From Myxococcales bacterium (GTDB lineage Bacteria > Myxococcota_A > Polyangia > Fen-1088): a stretch of DNA of 6,736 nucleotides. Position 1 is the first letter of the stretch. Each line of letters opens with the position of its first letter. The notes under the pieces are model-generated. The model had not been told where the DNA came from, did no database searches, and saw only the letters and a list, made by a program, of their open reading frames with translations. The position numbers were made by a program, and so were the translations under genes. This document shows, piece by piece, positions 1-6,048 of the stretch. The DNA is taken from the NCBI GenBank assembly GCA_003170035.1, contig PMZX01000211.1, positions 10,416-17,151 of the forward strand. The letters are read 5' to 3'.

Positions 1-1637
1 GCTTCGCCTATCCCTTGTTGAGGGTTGGCGAATGGGATGCCTTTCCCCGGATCGCGGCGATCGCCGTGGTCGCTGTCGTGGCGGAGTTGTGCTTTCGCAC
101 GGCCATTTCTGAGATCTCGGCTGCGCGGCTCAGGGTCGCACGCTGGATGTGCGCGGCGGCTGCGGCCTGGTCCCGGCTTCTGGATCGGGTCCGGCTTCCT
201 CTGTCGACCGAGCTCATCCTGGTGCTGCTGGGAGCGGTTGGCTACGCGATCTGGATGAGCACCTACACGATCATCAACCACCGTCACTTCGGGACGATGG
301 CGTTCGATCTCGGGGCGTACAACAACATGTTCTACAACGCCTTGCACGGGCATCCCTTTCGTTGCACGGCGATTTTTCGCCAGGCGGCGAACTGGTCGAT
401 GTTGAGCACCCACGCCGAGTTCACCATGTACGCGTTGTTGCCCTTCTATGCCCTTTACCAGAACTCGGAAACCTTGCTCGTCTTGCAGGCGGTGGCGCTG
501 GCCAGCGGCGCGATACCTGTCTATCGATTTGCCGCCCGGCGCATCCCGCGCTCCATGGCCTTGCTGCTCGCCTTCGCCTATCTGTTCTATGCGCCGATGC
601 ACCAGGCGAATTTCTACGACGTTCACTTTCAGCCCTTCGGTGCGGCCTTCACCCTCTGGGCACTGGACTTCCTGGATTTGCGGCGTTTGGCTCTGTTTTC
701 GGTGTTCTTCGCGCTGGCCATCGGCTGCCGGGAAGACATCCCGGTCGGGTTCGTCGTGGTCGGGGCCTACCTGATCTTGGCCGGACAGAGGCCGAGGGCG
801 GGCGCGCTTCTCTGCGCTGTATCGGCCGCCTACTTCGTCCTCATCAAGTTCGTCCTCATGCCGCGCTTCGGGCAGTGGTGGTTCAGCGACCTCTACAAGG
901 ATCTCTACCCAGTGGGCGAGAATTCGTATGGCGGCGTGGTCAAGACTCTCATCACGAATCCAGCCTACGTATTCAAGACGCTGATCACGACCGAGAAGAT
1001 GACCTTCTTCCTGCAAACCGTCGCGCCGCTGGCCTTCTTGCCCCTGCGCCGTCGCCTGCTATGGATGAGCCTTTTGCCAGGCGCCATGTTCACCTTGCTG
1101 ACCACGGCCTACGGCCCCACCGTCGAGATCAGCTTTCAGTACGTTTGCTACAACATTCCTTTCCTCTTCCTGGCCGCGGCCCTGGCGCTGGCCCTGATGG
1201 GGCAGGGCAAGGCGGCGCGCATCCAGCAATGGGGAGCCGTGTGTGCGATGGCCGTCGCCACTTTGCTCGCGACCAACGTCTGGGGAGCCGTGCCTCCCAG
1301 CAGCAAGTTCAAGGGGGGCTTCGCCAACATCGGAGAGTTCAGACCGGTCACGGCAGCGGAGCGACAGAAGCGGCGGGACCTGCGCGAGCTGGCCGCCATG
1401 GTGCCCAAGTACGCTGCCTTGGCGGTCAGCGAACAGGAGCATCCGCATGTGTCGTCGCGGTTGAAGTGCTTCGATCTGCGCGACAGCCACGACGGGGCCG
1501 ACTACATCCTGTACGCCGAGGACAGTGCAGGATTCGGTGCGGACAGTGCCAGGCGCGCCATGGCCAGCGGCGAGTACGAGGAGGTGGTCCGGCGCGCGGC
1601 TTCCAGGTTGGTGCTGCTGCGCAAGAAGCCGAAGTAG
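1..1637 (+). CDS. DUF2079-family polytopic membrane protein, 5' end outside window
   Basis: Predicted inner-membrane protein of unknown biochemical role. The frame is open from base 3 with no stop before the edge (F-A-Y-P precede the first possible start, a TTG at 15), so the gene most likely begins upstream. Numbering from that TTG gives 540 residues. About ten or more hydrophobic segments are visible, for example near 11-27, 66-84, 154-171, 180-197, 224-257, 263-281, 333-364, 376-395 and 405-424. Family-like motifs are FDLGAYNNMFYNALHG (97-112), YDVHFQPF (201-208) and REDIPVG (239-245). After the last membrane segment, residues 440-535 form a soluble tail with SEQEHPHVSSR (472-482), as in DUF2079 proteins, probably outside the cytoplasm. 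DUF2079 proteins are loosely related in topology to membrane glycosyltransferases, but no substrate can be named. It converges on the ribonuclease gene. Family call fairly sure; function unknown. Confidence 0.8.
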   Translation, partial: FAYPLLRVGEWDAFPRIAAIAVVAVVAELCFRTAISEISAARLRVARWMCAAAAAWSRLLDRVRLPLSTELILVLLGAVGYAIWMSTYTIINHRHFGTMAFDLGAYNNMFYNALHGHPFRCTAIFRQAANWSMLSTHAEFTMYALLPFYALYQNSETLLVLQAVALASGAIPVYRFAARRIPRSMALLLAFAYLFYAPMHQANFYDVHFQPFGAAFTLWALDFLDLRRLALFSVFFALAIGCREDIPVGFVVVGAYLILAGQRPRAGALLCAVSAAYFVLIKFVLMPRFGQWWFSDLYKDLYPVGENSYGGVVKTLITNPAYVFKTLITTEKMTFFLQTVAPLAFLPLRRRLLWMSLLPGAMFTLLTTAYGPTVEISFQYVCYNIPFLFLAAALALALMGQGKAARIQQWGAVCAMAVATLLATNVWGAVPPSSKFKGGFANIGEFRPVTAAERQKRRDLRELAAMVPKYAALAVSEQEHPHVSSRLKCFDLRDSHDGADYILYAEDSAGFGADSARRAMASGEYEEVVRRAASRLVLLRKKPK

Positions 1638-1683
1638 GGAAGATCCGCGCGCTCGCGGGCGCGACAGGATGCCACTTATCGCT

Positions 1684-3153
1684 TCATGACTGGTTGACAG
1701 TCGCGAAGTCGATCCAGCCGTTGGGCACGCTGACCTCGAGCAGCTTGACCCGACAGCGGTCGCCAACGTCGAGTCCCTTTTGCCCCCGCACTACTTTGCC
1801 TTCCACGGCCGGACGGAACAGGCGGACCCAGGTGCCCTTGTCCGAGGCGCCGGTGACGATGGCGTCGAAGGTCTGCCCGATGCGGTCTGAAAGCAGGGCC
1901 GCGCCCGCGGATTTTCGCACCTGGCGTTCGACCTTGTCTGCTTCGTTCTCGCACTCCGTGCAGTGGGCCGCCAGGGCCTCGAGGTCGCCGAGACCGGGCA
2001 CGGCCGCGCCGGACAAGGCAGCCTTGAGCAGCCGGTGGGTGACCAGGTCGGGATAGCGCCGGTTGGGGGCCGTGGAATGGCTGTAGTCCCGCACGGCCAG
2101 GCCGAAATGCCCGAGCGGCGTTTGGCCCGGCATTTCCAGCACGTACTCGCCCCGACCCATGAGTTTCACGACCGTCAGCGACAGGTCGGGAAATCGCAAG
2201 GGATCCTTGACCTTGCGGTCAGAGAGGAACTCGTTGAGCGCCTTCGAATCGGGGTCATCCGGCAGTTTCCATCCCAGGGCCGCCGCTGTGGCCACGATCC
2301 GTTGCCAGCGCTCCGGCGAACGCACGACACGCCGGAAGGTGGGGAAACCCTTGCCGGCCAAATACCGTGTCGTGACGCCGTTGGCGGCCACCATGAGATC
2401 CTCGATGAGCTCCTGCGCCCGGTTCTGCCTTTCCGTCACCATGTCCACCACAACCTCATTCTCGGTGACCGGCCGGGGCCGGAGTGTTTCCAGGTCCAGT
2501 GCGCCCTGTTCGTGGCGCGCCCGACGCAGGCTCTGGGCAACGGTGTCCTGCGCGCGAAGCTGGGCGTCCAACCCAGGCACCTTCGCAGCGGCTGCCGGCA
2601 AAGGACCGTTGCCCTCCAGCCATGCCGCCACGGCGTTGTAGGTAAGTCGGGCCTGGTTTCGAACCCAGGCCCGGTAGACGCGCGAATCCCCCACGCGGCC
2701 GTCGAGGCCTACCGCAAACTCGAACACGAAGGCGATGCGGTCCTGGCCTTCGTTCAACGAGGTCAGATCACACGAGAGCCGTTCGGGAAGCATGGGGAAG
2801 GTGCGGACGCCGGTGTAGACGGAGGTGGTGTTTCGGCGCGCGTGCAGGTCGAGCGGCGAATCTCTGGGCAGCAAGGCATCCACATCGGCCACCCCCACGA
2901 GCACCTTCACCAAGCCGCCGGACAGGGTTTCCGAAACCGAGACCTGGTCGAGATCCCGCGAATCGTCGTTGTCGATCGAACACCAGGCAAGGTGGGTCAG
3001 GTCGACGAGGCCGTCGGAGGGCTGCTTGACCGGCTCGTGAATCGCGGCGGCTTGCTCAAGCGCCGCCGGAGGGAAATCGGCTTCGAAACCTCGGGCCGTC
3101 ATGGCGTCGTGGGCGATCTGTTTGAGGTCGTACTTGGGGGTTGGATGTTTCAT
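1684..3153 (-). CDS. RNB-domain ribonuclease (RNase II/R superfamily) with C-terminal S1-like domain
   Basis: Probable cytoplasmic 3'-to-5' hydrolytic exoribonuclease acting in RNA turnover. Numbered from the ATG at 3153 it has 489 residues. The RNB domain starts almost at once: active-site stretch SIDNDDSRDLDQV (59-71), then GVADVDALLP (87-96), PMLPERLS (120-127) and the signature YSHSTAPNRRYPDL (357-370), whose Arg pair matches the RRYPDL of RNase R. Residues 426-485 look like an S1 RNA-binding domain. The N-terminal cold-shock domains of classical RNase II and RNase R are absent, so this is the short RNB paralogue type and I give no rnb/rnr symbol. Asp61, Asp67 and Asp69 align with RNase II D201, D207 and D209, but the D210 position is Gln70. 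A TTG at 3165 would add four residues; the ATG is preferred because a TATGAT box at 3168-3173 would leave the TTG at or before the transcript start. Neither start has a clear Shine-Dalgarno. Confidence 0.9.
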   Translation of the reverse strand: MKHPTPKYDLKQIAHDAMTARGFEADFPPAALEQAAAIHEPVKQPSDGLVDLTHLAWCSIDNDDSRDLDQVSVSETLSGGLVKVLVGVADVDALLPRDSPLDLHARRNTTSVYTGVRTFPMLPERLSCDLTSLNEGQDRIAFVFEFAVGLDGRVGDSRVYRAWVRNQARLTYNAVAAWLEGNGPLPAAAAKVPGLDAQLRAQDTVAQSLRRARHEQGALDLETLRPRPVTENEVVVDMVTERQNRAQELIEDLMVAANGVTTRYLAGKGFPTFRRVVRSPERWQRIVATAAALGWKLPDDPDSKALNEFLSDRKVKDPLRFPDLSLTVVKLMGRGEYVLEMPGQTPLGHFGLAVRDYSHSTAPNRRYPDLVTHRLLKAALSGAAVPGLGDLEALAAHCTECENEADKVERQVRKSAGAALLSDRIGQTFDAIVTGASDKGTWVRLFRPAVEGKVVRGQKGLDVGDRCRVKLLEVSVPNGWIDFATVNQS

Positions 3154-3167
3154 TTCAGTGGACAAGG

Positions 3168-3173
3168 ATCATA
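3168..3173 (-). promoter_or_regulatory. Candidate -10 box of the RNB ribonuclease gene
   Basis: On the minus strand the bases read TATGAT, five of six matching the sigma-70 consensus TATAAT. Only 14 bases separate it from the ATG at 3153, so the expected transcript would start about 6-9 bases before the ATG, too short for a normal ribosome-binding site. No good -35 hexamer is found at 16-18 bp spacing (TTGCGT lies 14 bp away). Inference from pattern only. Confidence 0.4.
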
Positions 3174-3222
3174 GAGGAAGCCTGCGGACGCAAGCGTGTA
3201 TCCCGGCCCCGGCGGTCGGCTC

Positions 3223-3231
3223 TGCTACACT
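3223..3231 (+). promoter_or_regulatory. Candidate extended -10 promoter of the TPR-pan operon
   Basis: The bases TGCTACACT fit an extended -10 element (TGn followed by a TATAAT-like hexamer, four of six matching including both T ends and the second A). The ATG of the TPR gene begins nine bases after the hexamer, so transcription should start at about 3238-3241, giving a leaderless or nearly leaderless message. This agrees with the absence of any Shine-Dalgarno before that ATG. The -35 region at the proper spacing is GC-only, which an extended -10 could offset. It is the only plausible promoter I see for the downstream kinase-panB-panC genes. Confidence 0.45.
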
Positions 3232-3240
3232 GACCCTCGC

Positions 3241-4548
3241 ATGCATCGCTGCGCGGTCTTGCTGGTCATGGCGGTTGCGGCCGCAGGTCTTCGCGCCGCC
3301 GCCGCCGCGGAGCCGGTTGCGGACGCTAGCAACCTGCCGGCTGCGCGACCTGAACCGGCAGGCGCGTTGGTGGCCAGGGCGCGGGTTGCGCTTGCAGCCG
3401 CGCCAGTCGGAAATCCCGCCGCAGAAATGCAGGCCTTGCGCAAGGCAGAGATCTGGCTCCGACAAGCACTCGCGCAGCAGCCCCACGAGGTTTCCGCACT
3501 GGTCGCGTTGGGCGACGTTTTGGTTCGTACCGACCGCGCAGCCGAGGCCGTGCCCACCATCGAGCGCGCCTGCGCTTTGGCGCATGGGCCGAACCAGGTC
3601 TTTCCCTGCAGCCTGGCCCTGGCGGCTGCGCAGGCTCACGCGGGCCAGTTCGTCGAGGCCCTGCGCGAGTACGATCGCCATCTGGAGATCGCGGATCCCC
3701 GTACCTTGCCCACGGTGCACACCAGGGCGGCAGAATTGCACATGGCCCTGGGTCGGCTGGACGAGGCCGAGGCACGCTTCGGCAAGGCCATCGATCTCTT
3801 CGACCAAGAACCAGGCGGTCCCGAGCGGGACAGCAAGCGCGCGCTTGCCTTCTATGGCCTGGCTGTCGCGCAAGACCGCGCGGCCCGCGACGCGGAAGCT
3901 CGACACACCGTTTGGCAGGCACTCGCCTACGACCCTGTTCTCGCATTGCTCGACGCCGCCGCGGATCCCTATTCGGGTGCGGCCCTGGTGCCCGCGGCCA
4001 ATGTCCACTACTACCGCGGGCTGGCGCTGTCGGTTTCGGGCAAGGGCAGCGAGGCGATGCAGGCCTTCCAGCGCTTCCTGGCGGCCGAGCCCGATGGCCG
4101 CTACCGGAAACAGGCCGAGAACCACCTGCTCGGGCTAGCAGCAGCGGGCGCGGAGGAGCCGCCGCGTCCGCCTCGCCGCGCTCGTGTGGTGGCCACTGCG
4201 ACGGTGCGGGCCGATGGGCCATTACCAGCTCCCTTGATCGATGCGGCCTGGCGCAGCCGTCCGCGTCTGCTCGAGCCCTGCATGGACGCAGTCCCCGACT
4301 CGGCGCCCGACACGCTTCGCATTTCCCTGTCGATCGAAATCGATGCCCGGGGCGTCTCGCGTCAGGTGGTGGTCAAGCTGGGTTCTGAGGTGGGTTTTGG
4401 GGTCTCCCTTGCCTGGCGGGGCTTCGAGGCCTGCGTTTGTCGACGGGTGAAGGCCGGGCTCCGGGTGGTGCGGCCGACCCGCCGGTCAGTTACTTCGGCT
4501 CGGTTGGAAATCGTGCTAGCGATAAGGAGTCAGGACGCCGACCCGTGA
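3241..4548 (+). CDS. Secreted TPR-repeat protein with AgmX/PglI-like C-terminal tail
   Basis: Function unknown. The 435-residue protein starts with a Sec-type signal peptide: MHR, hydrophobic core 4-17, then an Ala-rich stretch with likely cleavage before Glu24; no lipobox is evident. Helical TPR-like repeats follow at roughly 82-115, 122-155, 157-190, 198-230 and 251-285, with typical G-x-x-x-E-A pacing (for example GRLDEAEARF, 171-180). A Pro/Arg-rich linker (306-313) leads to a tail at about 338-428 with C347, I-E-I-D-A-R-G (365-371) and C398-V-C400. Its pattern of Cys, beta strand, x-D-x-x-G-V-S, second Cys resembles the AgmX/PglI C-terminal domain of myxobacterial envelope proteins, distantly like TonB C-termini. 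The ATG at 3241 is chosen because it begins the signal peptide; an upstream in-frame ATG at 3196 would add residues not resembling one and lies before the candidate promoter. Its stop overlaps the kinase start (GTGA), so it probably leads the operon. TPR and secretion calls firm, tail call moderate. Confidence 0.8.
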   Translation: MHRCAVLLVMAVAAAGLRAAAAAEPVADASNLPAARPEPAGALVARARVALAAAPVGNPAAEMQALRKAEIWLRQALAQQPHEVSALVALGDVLVRTDRAAEAVPTIERACALAHGPNQVFPCSLALAAAQAHAGQFVEALREYDRHLEIADPRTLPTVHTRAAELHMALGRLDEAEARFGKAIDLFDQEPGGPERDSKRALAFYGLAVAQDRAARDAEARHTVWQALAYDPVLALLDAAADPYSGAALVPAANVHYYRGLALSVSGKGSEAMQAFQRFLAAEPDGRYRKQAENHLLGLAAAGAEEPPRPPRRARVVATATVRADGPLPAPLIDAAWRSRPRLLEPCMDAVPDSAPDTLRISLSIEIDARGVSRQVVVKLGSEVGFGVSLAWRGFEACVCRRVKAGLRVVRPTRRSVTSARLEIVLAIRSQDADP

Positions 4549-5195
4549 CCACGAAGCAACAGAACCGGCCACGCTACATCGCGGTGGAAGGCCCCATCGG
4601 CGTGGGCAAGAGCAGCCTGGCCGAGATCCTGGCCCAAAGCCTGGGCGCGCGCCTGGTGAGCGAAGACCCGGGCGGCAATCCCTTCCTGGCTTCCTTCTAC
4701 CGCGACCCGCGGCGCTACGCCCTGTCGACGCAGCTCTTCTTCCTCCTGCAGCGCTACGGACAGCAGTCCGACCTGGCCCAGGGCCACCTGTTCGAACGAG
4801 GCGGCCTGGTGGCGGACTATCTATTTGCAAAGGATCGCCTCTTCGCCACCCTGACCCTCTCGGCCGACGAACTGGCGCTGTACGACCGCGTGTACCAGGC
4901 ATTGCGGCCGCGTGTGGTGACACCCGATCTGGTGGTGTACCTGCAGGCAGGCGCCGAGGTGCTGATGGCGCGGGTCGAGAAACGCGGAAGGTCCGAGGAG
5001 AAAACCATGCGCTGGGATTATGTGCGCGAGGTTGCCAGGGCCTACTCCGAGTTCTTCTTCGCCTACAACGATGGCCCGTTGCTCATCGTGGATGCCTCGG
5101 AGATCGACTTCGTGGGCAACCCGGAGGACCGCGCGGCGTTGCTGGAAGTGATTTCGCACACCCGCGCGGGGGTGAACCATTGGAGTCGGCGGTAG
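4545..5195 (+). CDS. Deoxynucleoside kinase-like P-loop kinase
   Basis: Predicted cytoplasmic enzyme transferring phosphate from ATP to a deoxynucleoside (salvage). Its 216 residues match the family's usual size. Visible motifs are Walker A GPIGVGKS (16-23); EDPGGNPFLASFY (40-52), matching the conserved E...NPFL segment that contacts substrate; FERGGLVADYLFAKDRLFA (83-101), in the place of the D/E-R-S motif holding the catalytic acid and Arg; PDLVVYLQA (127-135); and an Arg-rich lid RVEKRGR (143-149). The base specificity cannot be read from sequence. GTG at 4545 is chosen because it gives the classic GTGA overlap with the preceding stop and about ten residues before the first strand; AAGGAG at 4524-4529 lies 15 bases upstream, a longer spacing than ideal, so coupling to upstream translation may matter. 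A longer in-frame reading from 4437 would add 36 residues lying inside the TPR gene, which I reject. It precedes panB, a neighbourhood I recall from other proteobacteria. Confidence 0.85.
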   Translation: MTTKQQNRPRYIAVEGPIGVGKSSLAEILAQSLGARLVSEDPGGNPFLASFYRDPRRYALSTQLFFLLQRYGQQSDLAQGHLFERGGLVADYLFAKDRLFATLTLSADELALYDRVYQALRPRVVTPDLVVYLQAGAEVLMARVEKRGRSEEKTMRWDYVREVARAYSEFFFAYNDGPLLIVDASEIDFVGNPEDRAALLEVISHTRAGVNHWSRR

Positions 5196-5212
5196 GCCGT
5201 GCAAGTACGGCC
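5195..5212 (+). other. Hairpin between kinase gene and panB
   Basis: GGCCGT (5195-5200) and ACGGCC (5207-5212) form a perfect 6-bp stem with a 6-base loop, starting on the last base of the kinase stop codon. No T-run follows (GAGTCGTGG), so it is a poor intrinsic terminator. In an operon message it could shield an mRNA end or tune panB output; it could also be chance in GC-rich DNA. Confidence 0.35.
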
Positions 5213-5235
5213 GAGTCGTGGAAAAGTAGGTTCAA

Positions 5236-6048
5236 ATGGCGGCGCAAGGAAAGAAGATCACCGCGGTTTCACTGCGCGAGCGCAAGAGCCAGGGCGACAA
5301 GATCGTCGCCGTGACGGCCTACGACGTGGCCTTTGCCCGTCTGGCTGATCGCGCGGGCGTGGACATCGTTCTGGTGGGCGACAGCCTGGGCATGGTGGTG
5401 CAAGGTCAGGCCAGCACCTTGCCGGTCACGCTCGACGAGATGGTGTATCACGGTCGCGCCGTGGCCCGGGGCGTGGCGTCAGCCCAGGTGGTGGTCGACA
5501 TGCCGTTCATGAGCTACCAGGCGAGCGTCGAGGACGGCATGCGCTCGGCCGGCCGCCTGCTGAAAGAAGGCGGCGCCGAGGCGGTGAAGCTGGAAGGCGG
5601 CGAGGAAGTGGCCGAACTGGTCCGCCGGCTGTTTTCCGCCGGCATCCCAGTCATGGGGCACGTGGGCATGACGCCGCAATCGGTGCACAAGTTCGGCGGC
5701 TTCAAGCTGCAGGGCCGCTCCGAGGCGCAGGCGCGCACCATCGTGGCAGGCGCGTACGCCCTGGCCGACGCGGGTGCCTATGCCATGGTGCTGGAGAGCA
5801 TCCCGGCTGCCCTGGCCGCGGAGATCACGGCGGCCGTGCCCGTGCCCACCATCGGCATCGGCGCTGGCCCCTCCTGTGACGGCCAGGTACTGGTGATGCA
5901 CGACCTGCTCGGCCTGGATCCCGACTGGTCGCCGCGCTTCGCCCGCCGCTACGCCGAGGTGGGGCGCACCACACAGAAGGCCTTCGCCGATTTCGCCGCC
6001 GACGTGCGCGCCGGACGTTTCCCGTCGAAGAAAGAGTCTTTCTCGTGA
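5236..6048 (+). CDS. panB: 3-methyl-2-oxobutanoate hydroxymethyltransferase (ketopantoate hydroxymethyltransferase, EC 2.1.2.11)
   Basis: Catalyses the first committed step of pantothenate and CoA synthesis: it transfers a hydroxymethyl group from 5,10-methylenetetrahydrofolate to 3-methyl-2-oxobutanoate, giving 2-dehydropantoate. It is a cytoplasmic TIM-barrel enzyme that needs Mg2+. The 270-residue product has the usual family length and the full set of motifs: TAYD (27-30), VGDSLGM (47-53, metal-binding Asp49), VVVDMPF (85-91, Asp88), AVKLEGG (116-122, Lys118 and metal ligand Glu120), GHVGMTPQ (141-148), MVLESIP (184-190, catalytic Glu187) and IGIGAGPSCDGQVLV (206-220). No key residue is missing. 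The ATG at 5236 follows a weak AGTAGG (5225-5230); it begins a normal PanB N-terminus. It sits 40 bp after the kinase gene and its stop overlaps the panC start, so it is probably part of one transcript. The identification is near certain. Confidence 0.98.
   Translation: MAAQGKKITAVSLRERKSQGDKIVAVTAYDVAFARLADRAGVDIVLVGDSLGMVVQGQASTLPVTLDEMVYHGRAVARGVASAQVVVDMPFMSYQASVEDGMRSAGRLLKEGGAEAVKLEGGEEVAELVRRLFSAGIPVMGHVGMTPQSVHKFGGFKLQGRSEAQARTIVAGAYALADAGAYAMVLESIPAALAAEITAAVPVPTIGIGAGPSCDGQVLVMHDLLGLDPDWSPRFARRYAEVGRTTQKAFADFAADVRAGRFPSKKESFS
6029..6043 (+). other. Short palindrome covering the panC ribosome-binding region
   Basis: AGAAAGA (6029-6035) and TCTTTCT (6037-6043) are perfect inverted arms around one central G, immediately before the panC GTG and within the last panB codons. 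The purine arm, AAAGAG, is the only Shine-Dalgarno-like stretch for panC. As RNA only five pairs could form around a five-base loop, so the structure would be weak. It is an A/T-rich patch in otherwise GC-rich sequence. Role unproven. Confidence 0.3.

Noticed and set aside
1648..1663. GC-rich 5-bp hairpin with a 6-base loop between the convergent genes, considered as a bidirectional terminator
   Set aside because: Short stem and no T-run on either strand; such pairings are common in this composition. No other terminator is visible in the 46-bp gap.
149..2056. Long plus-strand open frame of 635 codons running through the membrane-protein gene and into the ribonuclease gene
   Set aside because: It lies out of frame over two well-supported genes, crosses their convergent junction, and its product is rich in Arg, Gly, His and Pro with no recognisable domain, typical of shadow frames in GC-rich DNA.
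1963..3174. Plus-strand open frame of 403 codons opposite the ribonuclease gene
   Set aside because: It is the antisense shadow of the RNB gene, which has intact catalytic and S1 motifs; the antisense product resembles no family.
3169..4222. Overlapping minus-strand open frames (about 318 and 298 codons) opposite the TPR gene
   Set aside because: Low-complexity Arg/Gly/Pro-rich products without motifs, while the plus strand codes a signal peptide, repeats and a tail domain.
4437..4544. 36-residue N-terminal extension of the kinase from an upstream in-frame ATG
   Set aside because: It lies wholly inside the TPR gene's tail-domain coding region and is not kinase-like; the GTG at 4545 with the four-base overlap gives the normal family N-terminus.
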